From Pseudomonadota bacterium (lineage in GTDB: Bacteria; Pseudomonadota; Alphaproteobacteria; HIMB59): a DNA stretch of 34,997 bases. The position numbers were made by a program, and so were the translations under genes. Positions 9,327 through 18,405 of the stretch are shown here, one piece after another (the first letter of the stretch is position 1; each line of letters starts with the position of its first letter). Location of the stretch: positions 1 to 34,997 of the forward strand of contig JAQBUY010000003.1 in NCBI GenBank assembly GCA_027623775.1. The letters run 5' to 3'. The notes below the pieces were generated by a model, which saw only the letters and a program-made list of their open reading frames with translations, did no database searches and was not told where the DNA came from.

Positions 9327-10163
9327 CTAACCTAATATGCCTTTCTTTTCCGCTGGTTCTAAATTGTCATAATTCCATAACATTCTACCTGCTACATACT
9401 TCTTAAATTTAGAAGCCGGAACTTTACAGTTAATTTCAGCATTTTTAATTTTTTGCTCTAGCCATTTAATTTCATGATCGCTCATTTCACCTTCAATACA
9501 ATCCGTACCTAAAGATTTTGGTTCACCGCCGACAAAGATAATTCCATCATACATAGAGTCTCCCATATTTGCGCTAACATTGCCGCAAACAATAATACGA
9601 CCTCTTTGCATCATAAAACCTGTATATGCTCCAGCATTACCGCCAACTAAGATAGTTCCACCTTTCATATCAATACCAGTTCTAGCACCCGCATCACCTT
9701 TAACAATCAAATCGCCACCCCTAAGAGCTGCTCCAAAACAAGATCCTGCATTATTTTCTATTACAACTTTACCTGACATCATATTTTCAGCACATGACCA
9801 ACCTACTCTACCGTTAATTCTAACAGTAGGTCCATCGATACATCCAAGGCCAAAATATCCTAAACTTCCTTCAAAGATTAAGTTTAATTTATTTAATATA
9901 CCTACACCCAAAGAATGTTTAGCTCCTGGATTTTTAATAACTATAGAACCATAACCTTTTTTAAGTGCGTCTTTAATTTTTTGATTAAGTTCTTTAGCAT
10001 CCATACCTTCACAATCTATTGATGTCCTTTTGTTAAAATCAACATCGTGATTTCCATAATATGTAAAATTTTCTTCCTCTGTGACTTCAAAAAATAATTT
10101 TTGAGATCTACCTGATAAATTTTCATCTTGGAAAGCTGTTACTTTTTTTTCTAAACCTGCCAT
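9327..10163 (-). CDS. GXGXG-domain protein, glutamate synthase C-terminal-like (GlxC/MgsB-like)
   Basis: 278 aa; repeated G-rich beta-helix motifs (GGNAGAYTGFMMQRGRIIVCGN...). Confidence 0.88.
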   Translation of the reverse strand: MAGLEKKVTAFQDENLSGRSQKLFFEVTEEENFTYYGNHDVDFNKRTSIDCEGMDAKELNQKIKDALKKGYGSIVIKNPGAKHSLGVGILNKLNLIFEGSLGYFGLGCIDGPTVRINGRVGWSCAENMMSGKVVIENNAGSCFGAALRGGDLIVKGDAGARTGIDMKGGTILVGGNAGAYTGFMMQRGRIIVCGNVSANMGDSMYDGIIFVGGEPKSLGTDCIEGEMSDHEIKWLEQKIKNAEINCKVPASKFKKYVAGRMLWNYDNLEPAEKKGILG

Positions 10164-11098
10164 ACTTTTACCTCCGCTTCATATGGGTCGTAAGTAATAA
10201 TTTCATGAGGAAAAATATTCCTGATTGCTACTTCTTCTGAAGCGCAAGCAACTATATCTTTACTCTCATAGATAACCATTGGTTTTGCAGCCATATGATC
10301 TTTGGCCATTCCTAGTTGGTTTTTAGTTGAAACAATATAAGTGAAAACACCATCTAGCTCATCTAAACTATCATTCATTGCCTTTTCTAAATCAATGCCT
10401 TTTGACATTTTATCAGCAATATAGACAGCTATAATTTCTGAATCGCAATTAGAATTAAAACGATAACCATTTCTCTCAAGTATTCTTCTATTACCCCAGT
10501 AATTAGTTAATTGACCATTATGAACAACAGCAACGTCTTGATAGGGAAATGCCCAGTAGGGATGAGCGGATTTAATATCAACATCAGATTCAGTTGCCAT
10601 TCTAGTGTGTCCAATTCCATGAGTTCCCATAAATTTATTTAAGCCATATTGATCAGCAACTTTAGTTGCATCGCCTAAATCTTTGATTAATTCAAGACCT
10701 TTTCCTATAGATAAGATCTCAGTATTTTGTACTGTTTCTATATCTTTAGCTAATGCCTCTAGGTCATCACTTTTATATGTAAATTCATAACGAAATGCAT
10801 AGGGAGTGCTTGAAGACTGTTTTAAAATCTTAGCTCCATGTTTTTTCATAATCGCATCTACTTGTTTTTTACGATCTAAAAGAACTGACGGGTCTTCTGA
10901 TTTTGATGATCCATTTTTTTCAGCTGAATTTTCAGATACTTTAAATCTCATAATAAAGCCTGTTTTTAATGGAGTACCATACATAGCGTAACCAGTTGAA
11001 TCAGGTCCTCTATGTTTTATACCCTGAAGCATCAACCTCATCTGTTCGCCAACATTTACAGTCTTCTTTCTATTAATTACTCCTGCTATTCCACACAT
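10151..11098 (-). CDS. Class II glutamine amidotransferase (GlxB/MgsA-like)
   Basis: Starts MCGIAGVINRKK, giving the Cys nucleophile after Met removal; the longer ORF to 11194 is not supported. GTHGIGHTRMATES motif. Confidence 0.9.
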   Translation of the reverse strand: MCGIAGVINRKKTVNVGEQMRLMLQGIKHRGPDSTGYAMYGTPLKTGFIMRFKVSENSAEKNGSSKSEDPSVLLDRKKQVDAIMKKHGAKILKQSSSTPYAFRYEFTYKSDDLEALAKDIETVQNTEILSIGKGLELIKDLGDATKVADQYGLNKFMGTHGIGHTRMATESDVDIKSAHPYWAFPYQDVAVVHNGQLTNYWGNRRILERNGYRFNSNCDSEIIAVYIADKMSKGIDLEKAMNDSLDELDGVFTYIVSTKNQLGMAKDHMAAKPMVIYESKDIVACASEEVAIRNIFPHEIITYDPYEAEVKVWQV

Positions 11099-11123
11099 TT
11101 CGTTTTTCTCCTTATAATTATTT

Positions 11124-12590
11124 CTATGGTAGGCAATCCAAATATTTATCAAGATCCCACTGAGTTGGAGTTGCAAGAAATTCTTCCCACTCATCTGTCT
11201 TATACTCGGTAAAGACTCTTAACATATCGCCCGGCATTGCGTCTTGAATAACCTTATCTTTAGAAAGTTTTTCTAGAGCATCACCTAAATTCATTGGTAA
11301 CTTCTCTTTACCAGCATTTGCTTCATACATATTTGCCTGTTCTGGTTTCCCTGGATCCATTTTATCATTTATTCCATGATCAAAGGCTTTAAGTAATCCC
11401 GAACCCATTAGGTAAGGATTATGAGCTGAGTCTACTGAACGGTATTCAAATCTACCGGGAGCAGAAACTCTTAATCCACAAGTTCTATTTTGAAAACCCC
11501 AATCAGCGTAAACCGGTGCCCAGAAACCTGCATCCCATAATCTTCTATAGGAATTAACCGTTGATGAACCAATTGCAGTAAGAGCTGGAAGATGTTGCAT
11601 AACACCCCCAATTGCTTGTAAGCCAATTTTACCTGGAATTTTTCTGTCATCAGTATCAGGCATAAATACATTCTCACCGCCTCTTCTATGATGGTAAACT
11701 TGCTCCATACCTGGGAGTGCCTTCACATCATTTCCGCATGAGATAATTTCATCATTTCCTTCTCTCCATAATGAAATATTAGTATGACAACCGGATGCAG
11801 ATACGCCAACAAAAGGTTTTGATAAGAAGCATGCTATTAAATTAAATTCTCTAGCAACTTGGGCACAGATCTGCCTATAAGTAGAAAGTCTGTCCGCATT
11901 TCTCAACACATCATCGTAGTTAAAATTAAGTTCTAATTGACCTGGAGCATCTTCATGGTCTCCTTGAATGATATCAAGACCCATTAGACGAGAATACTCA
12001 ATAACCTTCATATAGACAGGTCTTAAAGATTCAAATTGATCAATGTGATAGCAATATGGCTTTGAAAAACCAGAACCTGTAGGTGTACCATCTTCATTTT
12101 TAGTTAGCCACATCATTTCAGGTTCAGTTCCAGCTCTTAATTCAAGACCATGTTTATCTTTAAATTCTTGATGGTGTCTTCTTAAGTTACCACGACAATC
12201 AGAGGTTAAGAAACCACCCGGATCCTCATCTTCTTCTCTATTTCTAAAACAAGTACAAAAAACTCTAGCTATTCTTTTATCCCAAGGAAGTTGCATAAAA
12301 GTTTCTGGGTCAGGAATTCCTACTAACTCATGTGCTTCGGGACCATATCCAATATAATTACCATGCCTATTTGTAAATAAATTTGCTGTTGATCCATAAA
12401 CTAATTGGAAGCCTTTTTGAGCAACAGTTTCCCAATGATCAGCAGGGTAACCTTTACCAACAATTCTTCCTGTTACAGAAATGAATTGAAAATAAATATA
12501 TTCAATACCAAGTTCATTAATCTTACTTCTTACTTTTTTTACGTTCTCATTTCTTTCTTTATCAGCAACGTATGATTCTAGTGCGGTCAT
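11124..12590 (-). CDS. Glutamine synthetase family protein (GS-fold ligase of second triad operon)
   Basis: 488 aa from ATG at 12590, preceded by an AAGG-type RBS (GGTAAGGAATATG); GDHEDAPGQLELNF, SASGCHTNISLW, NRTCGLRVSAPGRFEYRS. Confidence 0.85.
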   Translation of the reverse strand: MTALESYVADKERNENVKKVRSKINELGIEYIYFQFISVTGRIVGKGYPADHWETVAQKGFQLVYGSTANLFTNRHGNYIGYGPEAHELVGIPDPETFMQLPWDKRIARVFCTCFRNREEDEDPGGFLTSDCRGNLRRHHQEFKDKHGLELRAGTEPEMMWLTKNEDGTPTGSGFSKPYCYHIDQFESLRPVYMKVIEYSRLMGLDIIQGDHEDAPGQLELNFNYDDVLRNADRLSTYRQICAQVAREFNLIACFLSKPFVGVSASGCHTNISLWREGNDEIISCGNDVKALPGMEQVYHHRRGGENVFMPDTDDRKIPGKIGLQAIGGVMQHLPALTAIGSSTVNSYRRLWDAGFWAPVYADWGFQNRTCGLRVSAPGRFEYRSVDSAHNPYLMGSGLLKAFDHGINDKMDPGKPEQANMYEANAGKEKLPMNLGDALEKLSKDKVIQDAMPGDMLRVFTEYKTDEWEEFLATPTQWDLDKYLDCLP

Positions 12591-12612
12591 ATTCCTTACC
12601 TTCCCCTTTACA

Positions 12613-13959
12613 TCAACTCCACGGGAACGGACTCTTAGAGACCGGATGTAATTTCCCTTGTTCATATCTAGAAAATCTGAAAGGTTCTAGAATATCAGAT
12701 TTTCCACCTAGTAATTCATCAGAGACTAAATCGCCAATACCAGCCATCTTATAACCATGGTTAGCATCAGCAATAATATAAACATTTTCTCTGTATTGAT
12801 CAAAAACTGGGAATCGATCTGGTGTTACACAACCAATACCTCCAGCTTTTTGTTTTTTATACTTAGTGTGACAGCCTACAAATTGCTTTTGACTAAAAGC
12901 AAGAGCTGAAGTGAACTTATCTTCAAAAGATTCCCTAGGCTGAAATTCGTTTGAATCATGACCGTAAGGATCTAAAGAAACATCTTCGTTGGCCTTAGTA
13001 ACATCATAAGGAGATGAACCTCCTTGAATGCCAACTCTATAGATATCTGGTTTATAATAAAAACCCCACATTTCATTTTCATGAATTACATGGCCATTTT
13101 TATCAGAGATAAGAGTCGCTTCTGTATCTACATGAATAACAGGATATTCAGTTCCTTTAGCTGTTTTATAAGAATAAGGATCTACATCTAACTCACCTTC
13201 TTCTAAAGCCATATATGACCACATTTTTAAATCATCAGAAAATGTTCCATCTGGTTTTTTAATCTTGATTGTTTTTGGCAAATCTAACATTTCCCAGAAA
13301 TTTCTAACCCATGGTCCTGCAGCAACAACTACTTGATCACATTCAATTGTACCTTCACTTGTTTCGACTGACTTAATAGCCTGACTACCGCTTGACGTAT
13401 TTAAAGAAGTTACTGTAACTCCTTCAAAAATTTTTGCACCTGCACTAACTGCAAATTTATGAAAACCTTCAATAGCTCCCCTGTTAGCACCATAACCTGT
13501 TTTCTTTTCATGAAGAACAGAAGTTATTCCTTGAGCTTGCCAATCAGGCAAAAGCTCTTTCATATATTTATTACAATCCGCTTCACCTTCGATGAAATCA
13601 GATTCAAATCCTATTTCTTTTTGTTGATGATAAACTTCAGACATACCTTCATGCATTAACTGAGAATTAATTTGCATATATCCTACTGGCTTATAAGTGA
13701 GTGCTTCCGCATTTGCATTCCAGATTTTCACTGAATGATCCATTAGATGTCTCATTGCTGGTTGGTAATAATTATTTCTAACAATACCACAAGCTACACC
13801 GCTAGCACCTGAAGCTACTTTAGATTTTTCTAAAACTACAACTGAATTTTCTTTTAATTGGCCCTTGTTAGCTAACTTCTGACATAGATGCCAGGCTGTA
13901 CTTAGACCATGAATACCCGCTCCTATTATAAGGTAATCACATTTTGTTGGTATGCTCAT
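12613..13959 (-). CDS. DAO-family FAD-dependent oxidoreductase (sarcosine-oxidase-beta / DadA-like)
   Basis: 448 aa; N-terminal dinucleotide-binding motif DYLIIGAGIHGLSTAWHL; strong RBS (GGAGGAGTTATG). Confidence 0.85.
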   Translation of the reverse strand: MSIPTKCDYLIIGAGIHGLSTAWHLCQKLANKGQLKENSVVVLEKSKVASGASGVACGIVRNNYYQPAMRHLMDHSVKIWNANAEALTYKPVGYMQINSQLMHEGMSEVYHQQKEIGFESDFIEGEADCNKYMKELLPDWQAQGITSVLHEKKTGYGANRGAIEGFHKFAVSAGAKIFEGVTVTSLNTSSGSQAIKSVETSEGTIECDQVVVAAGPWVRNFWEMLDLPKTIKIKKPDGTFSDDLKMWSYMALEEGELDVDPYSYKTAKGTEYPVIHVDTEATLISDKNGHVIHENEMWGFYYKPDIYRVGIQGGSSPYDVTKANEDVSLDPYGHDSNEFQPRESFEDKFTSALAFSQKQFVGCHTKYKKQKAGGIGCVTPDRFPVFDQYRENVYIIADANHGYKMAGIGDLVSDELLGGKSDILEPFRFSRYEQGKLHPVSKSPFPWS

Positions 13960-14014
13960 AACTCCTCCGATTTATAAGATATCTTCTAATGACTAGAGGG
14001 GGAAAAATATATCA

Positions 14015-14033
14015 TGTTTCATAATATGAAACA
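14015..14033. promoter_or_regulatory. Perfect 19-bp palindrome TGTTTCATAATATGAAACA, candidate IclR operator
   Basis: 9-1-9 perfect inverted repeat 56 nt upstream of the DAO start codon, downstream of the IclR gene. Confidence 0.65.
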
Positions 14034-14052
14034 TTATTTAGTAGTAAGAATT

Positions 14053-14820
14053 TTATTTATCAACAATTAAATTAGAAATTTTTATAGAGGCAGATTGAAG
14101 TATTTTAATGTAATCTGGCAGTAGTTTTGGGGACATTAAAGACTTACTTCCTGAAAAAGAAATTCCTGCAAATGATCTTTTTTCATGATCTAAAATTGCA
14201 ACGCCTATGCCGTAAATGTTATCAAAAGTCTCTGCATGATTAAGTGAGTAACCCTGTTTGCGAATCAAATTCAATTCTTTTTTAAGTAACTGAATATTAG
14301 TTATAGTATGATTTGTGTGAGGGTAAAAATTATAACTTTTGTATATTAAAGATATTTCATTATCTGGTCTATAGGCTAGAATAACTTTACCAATAGCACA
14401 ACAGTGAGCGTCCAATCTCATACGAAAAGTTCTAAAATTTCCACTGTCATTGTTTGATGAAATTTTATCTGAGTGAACAATTTGAGGACCTTCAAGCATA
14501 GCCAAATAAGTAATTAACCCTGTAGTTTTTGAGACTTCGTTTAAAATATCTTTTGATTCTTCAGATATAGATTGAAGATAATCTGAAATTTCTCCAAATT
14601 GAAAAGCCTTGTGCCCCATTGTGTATGTGTTGGTTGATGTATTCTTATGTATATAACCCAACTGATTTAAAACAGATAAAAGTCTAAATGTTGTTGTTCT
14701 AGATATTACAGTTTTTCTAGAAATAGAACTTGCTTTTAAGGGGAAAACGGATTGAGAAAGTATTTCTAAAATCTTGAAAGATTTCTCTAGAGATTTATTA
14801 ATATATCTATTCTGTTCCAC
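14053..14820 (-). CDS. IclR-family transcriptional regulator
   Basis: 255 aa; N-terminal winged HTH (KSFKILEILSQS...SRTTTFRLLSVLNQLGYI) and C-terminal IclR effector domain (GYSLNHAETFDNIYGIGVAI); GTG start. Confidence 0.9.
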   Translation of the reverse strand: MEQNRYINKSLEKSFKILEILSQSVFPLKASSISRKTVISRTTTFRLLSVLNQLGYIHKNTSTNTYTMGHKAFQFGEISDYLQSISEESKDILNEVSKTTGLITYLAMLEGPQIVHSDKISSNNDSGNFRTFRMRLDAHCCAIGKVILAYRPDNEISLIYKSYNFYPHTNHTITNIQLLKKELNLIRKQGYSLNHAETFDNIYGIGVAILDHEKRSFAGISFSGSKSLMSPKLLPDYIKILQSASIKISNLIVDK

Positions 14821-14831
14821 ATTATGAAATT
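14813..14831. promoter_or_regulatory. Candidate IclR autoregulatory operator TGTTCCACATTATGAAATT
   Basis: 14/19 match to the palindrome at 14015-14033; overlaps the regulator start codon. Confidence 0.4.
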
Positions 14832-14896
14832 ATATTAAAAATCCTTAGTATCCAATCTTATTTATATCGATCTTATAATAATAGAAAGTCTAATTA

Positions 14897-16219
14897 TTAG
14901 AATTTACTACCTGGTATCCAGCTAGTTCCAGATAAAGGTACACCTGCCATTGCTGCAGCTTCAACAGTTAGAGCGCATAAATCTTCAGGTTCAAGGTTAT
15001 GTAAATCATTTTTACCACATGCCCTCGCAATAGTTTGAGCCTCTAAAGTCATGACTTTTAAATAATTAGAAAGTCTTTTTCCTCCTGCTACAGGATCAAA
15101 CCTTTTTATAAGTTTTGGATCTTGAGTGGTAATTCCGGCAGGATCCTTACCTTCATGCCAATCATCATATGCTCCAGCAAACGTACCAAGTTTTTTATAT
15201 TCAGCTTGCCATTTGGGGTCATTGTCACCAAGAGCGATAAGAGCAGCAGAACCAATTGATACAGCGTCAGCACCTAATGCCATAGCTTTTGCTACATCAG
15301 CTCCATTTCTAATTCCACCAGAAACTATTAACTGTACTTCTCTATGCATGTCTAAATCTTGTAACGCTTGAACTGCAGGTCTTATACAAGCTAATGTAGG
15401 TTGGCCAACATTTTCAATAAAAACTTCTTGGGTTGCCGCTGTTCCACCTTGCATACCATCAAGAACGACAACATCAGCTCCCGCTTTGACAGCTAATGCC
15501 GTATCGTAATAAGGTCTTGAGCCTGCTATTTTTACAAATATAGGAACTTTCCAACCTGTAATTTCTCTTAGTTCTAATATTTTAATTTCCAGATCATCAG
15601 GTCCTGTCCAATCAGGATGTCTACAAGCAGACCTCTGATCAATACCTTTAGGAAGAGTTCTCATTTCAGCAACTCTATCACTTATTTTTTGACCTAAAAG
15701 CATTCCGCCGCCACCAGGTTTAGCTCCTTGACCAATTACAACTTCAATAGCATCAGCTTTTCTTAAATCATCAGGGTTCATTCCGTATCTTGATGGAAGT
15801 AATTGATAAACTAAATGCTTAGACTGACCTCTTTCTTCGGGGGTCATACCTCCATCCCCTGTTGTAGTTGAAGTTCCAGCTATACTAGCACCTCTCCCTA
15901 ATGCCTCTTTAGCAGGACCAGACAATGCACCAAAACTCATACCGGCAATAGTTATTGGGATATCAAGATGTAGGGGAATTTTAGCATACCTAGTTCCTAA
16001 CTTTACTTTTGTATTGCAAGATTCCCTATAGCCTTCGTAAGGATATCTAGACATAGATGCTCCTAAAAAAAGTAAATCGTCAAAATGAGGAAGTTTTCTT
16101 TTAGAACCACCTCCTCTAATATCATATATACCTGTTTCGGCAGCTCTTCTTATTTCTGAATTGGTATACTCATCAAATGTCCAAGATTGACGAGGGGTTG
16201 TTTTAAATTTATCACTCAT
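14897..16219 (-). CDS. mgsC: N-methylglutamate synthase subunit C (FMN-binding glutamate synthase domain), cysteine motif lost
   Basis: 440 aa; GMSFGALSGPAKEALGRG; GAYDDWHEGKDPAGITTQDP at the Fe-S motif position; same operon as mgd genes. Confidence 0.88.
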   Translation of the reverse strand: MSDKFKTTPRQSWTFDEYTNSEIRRAAETGIYDIRGGGSKRKLPHFDDLLFLGASMSRYPYEGYRESCNTKVKLGTRYAKIPLHLDIPITIAGMSFGALSGPAKEALGRGASIAGTSTTTGDGGMTPEERGQSKHLVYQLLPSRYGMNPDDLRKADAIEVVIGQGAKPGGGGMLLGQKISDRVAEMRTLPKGIDQRSACRHPDWTGPDDLEIKILELREITGWKVPIFVKIAGSRPYYDTALAVKAGADVVVLDGMQGGTAATQEVFIENVGQPTLACIRPAVQALQDLDMHREVQLIVSGGIRNGADVAKAMALGADAVSIGSAALIALGDNDPKWQAEYKKLGTFAGAYDDWHEGKDPAGITTQDPKLIKRFDPVAGGKRLSNYLKVMTLEAQTIARACGKNDLHNLEPEDLCALTVEAAAMAGVPLSGTSWIPGSKF

Positions 16220-16222
16220 TTT

Positions 16223-16918
16223 TTAATATTCTGACACATTATCTATATTGAAGTTATATAATTTTCTAGCAGATCCATACATTTTAAAATCCTTAGCATC
16301 AAAATTATTTATATTAGCTTTTTTTAATAATGACTTAAGAATTTCAAGATCTTTTTTATTCATTTTTTTTTCTTCACAATCTGCACCAAGAGATTTTACG
16401 AAACCCCTTACAAATAATTTAGCCTCATAAATACTATCACCTAATGCCTCACCCGCATCTCCGCAAACAACCATATTGCCAGCTTGAGCCATAAATGCAG
16501 ACATATGTCCAACAGATCCTTTTACTATAATGTCAATCCCTTTCATGGAAATACCGCATCTGGAACTCGTATTACCATCTACGATAAGGGTGCCGCCATG
16601 AGCTGTAGCGCCAGCAGATTGTGATGCGTTTCCTTTTACATGAACAATACCTGACATCATATTTTCAGCAACCCCAGTACCTACATTGCCTTCTATAGTA
16701 ATGAGTGCTTTTTGATTCATGCCTGCACAATAGTAGCCAACATGACCTTTTATTAAAACTTCCATTTCATCTTTTAATCCTGCGCAAACCGCATGATTTC
16801 CAGTTGGATTTGAAACTAAATAATTTCTTAAGTTAGACTTAGGATCTAAGTTTTGCAAAAGATCATTAACTTCTCTTAAAGTCTTTTTCTTTAAATCTAG
16901 TTTAATTAACTCCCCCAT
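16223..16918 (-). CDS. mgsB: N-methylglutamate synthase subunit B (GXGXG domain)
   Basis: 231 aa; GXGXG repeats; 13-nt overlap with mgsA. Confidence 0.87.
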   Translation of the reverse strand: MGELIKLDLKKKTLREVNDLLQNLDPKSNLRNYLVSNPTGNHAVCAGLKDEMEVLIKGHVGYYCAGMNQKALITIEGNVGTGVAENMMSGIVHVKGNASQSAGATAHGGTLIVDGNTSSRCGISMKGIDIIVKGSVGHMSAFMAQAGNMVVCGDAGEALGDSIYEAKLFVRGFVKSLGADCEEKKMNKKDLEILKSLLKKANINNFDAKDFKMYGSARKLYNFNIDNVSEY

Positions 16919-17796
16919 GAATAAACAACTCCTGGCTCTGGTTCAAAAATTTTTGCAGTATTGACTCCTGGTAGATGAGCCATAGCTTGAAACTCAGATG
17001 CAATAGCTACATAATCTTTAGTCTCAGCAATTACTGCAGGCTTACATGCAATTTCATCTCTAACAATCGCAAAACCATATCTTGTTCCTGCAATAAAAGT
17101 ATAAAAACCATCTAAATCTTTTAATCCATTCATTAAAGTTTCTTTGAGAGATTTTTTTTTAGACAAACTATTTGAAACATAACCAGCCGCAACCTCTGTA
17201 TCATTTTCAGAATCAAAGGATTGTCCTTGTTTTAAAAGTTTTCTTCGTAAATTATTATGATTAGAAAGAGAGCCATTATGAACTAAGCATTCATCTTGGC
17301 CGGTGGAATAAGGGTGAGAACCATTTGTTGTAATGGCACTTTCTGTAGCCATTCTTGTATGACCAATAGCATGAGTACCAGAAAATTTATCTAACTGAAA
17401 ATTTTTTATAACCTCATTAGGATTACCAACTTGTTTAAAAATTTCGATGGATTTTCCATAGCCTATTAAAGATACATCTTTAAATTCTAAAGATATAAAA
17501 GAAATTATTTTTTTAGGCTCTACATCAGAAATTAATACAACATGATCGGAATGTTGCTTAAATTTTAATTTTTTAAATTTTTTAGTAATTATTTTTTTAA
17601 ATGAATTAAAAGAATAATGATTAAGAAGACAAAGCGAATATTTAAATTCCTTTGATTTTTTATTTTCAGAGTAAATAGCAAATCCCGCGCTGTCTGGACC
17701 GCGAGTAGCCATACCTTGCATCATACCAGTTAGATATTTACCTAGATCTTTTGAAAGTTTTTTATTTTTTAAATATATACCAACTATGCCGCACAT
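16906..17796 (-). CDS. mgsA: N-methylglutamate synthase subunit A (class II GATase)
   Basis: 296 aa; MCGIVGIYLK, GTHAIGHTRMATES. Confidence 0.88.
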   Translation of the reverse strand: MCGIVGIYLKNKKLSKDLGKYLTGMMQGMATRGPDSAGFAIYSENKKSKEFKYSLCLLNHYSFNSFKKIITKKFKKLKFKQHSDHVVLISDVEPKKIISFISLEFKDVSLIGYGKSIEIFKQVGNPNEVIKNFQLDKFSGTHAIGHTRMATESAITTNGSHPYSTGQDECLVHNGSLSNHNNLRRKLLKQGQSFDSENDTEVAAGYVSNSLSKKKSLKETLMNGLKDLDGFYTFIAGTRYGFAIVRDEIACKPAVIAETKDYVAIASEFQAMAHLPGVNTAKIFEPEPGVVYSWGS

Positions 17797-17799
17797 TAT

Positions 17800-18405
17800 T
17801 TATACTCCAACATAACCATACTCTAAAGTTGCATCAGTAATACTATGATAAAAAGAACCACCAAAACTTCTAAGGCAAAAGAGTCTGAATGTAGGATTTT
17901 CATCATCAGTAAAATCAACCATAAAACTGATACCGTTATATGTTGAATTGGCACAATTATTTTTTTTAAATTCTGAACTATTGAGGTTTAAAGGAGTTCC
18001 CTTTTTAAGTACATCTATTGAATGTTTTCCTGAAATCTCTATAACTGCTCTAGAGTGAGATAAATCAGTTGTAGCAAAATCTTCCTCATTAACAGCTTGT
18101 TCAATTTTATCTTTTATATTTTTATCTGAAGATACGACCATACAAATATCAGGGCCAGTCCATAAAATTCGAGTTTCATTGTTATAATTTACAGTCTGAT
18201 AAGTTTGGGGAAAATTAAGACTATCTATTTTAATTAAGTCTGTCTTAACATTACTGTTTTTAAATTTTGCTATTTGAAAAATTGAAAGATTTTTCAATTC
18301 CTTGACTGTAACTAAATTTTGTTTTTCTTTGTTTTGATAATCTCCAAAATTTCCAATTTGATGATCGTTATGTAATGCAGATAAAATTATATTTTGATCA
18401 GTCAT
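17800..18405 (-). CDS. mgdD: N-methylglutamate dehydrogenase subunit D (sarcosine oxidase gamma-like)
   Basis: 201 aa; SoxG-like pattern (DLSHSRAVIEISGKHSIDVL, SFGGSFYHSITDA); stop/start overlap with mgdC. Confidence 0.82.
   Translation of the reverse strand: MTDQNIILSALHNDHQIGNFGDYQNKEKQNLVTVKELKNLSIFQIAKFKNSNVKTDLIKIDSLNFPQTYQTVNYNNETRILWTGPDICMVVSSDKNIKDKIEQAVNEEDFATTDLSHSRAVIEISGKHSIDVLKKGTPLNLNSSEFKKNNCANSTYNGISFMVDFTDDENPTFRLFCLRSFGGSFYHSITDATLEYGYVGV

Noticed and set aside
8314-9954. Antisense ORFs 8314-8529 and 9580-9954
   Set aside because: Proline/isoleucine/alanine-rich shadow translations of Gly- and Ala-rich FMN and GXGXG genes; no independent support.
10806-16430. Other short ORFs nested in the triads, GS and DAO genes (10806, 11012, 11471, 12572, 13459, 15126, 16248)
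   Set aside because: All lie mainly or wholly within well-supported CDSs, without RBS or domain evidence.
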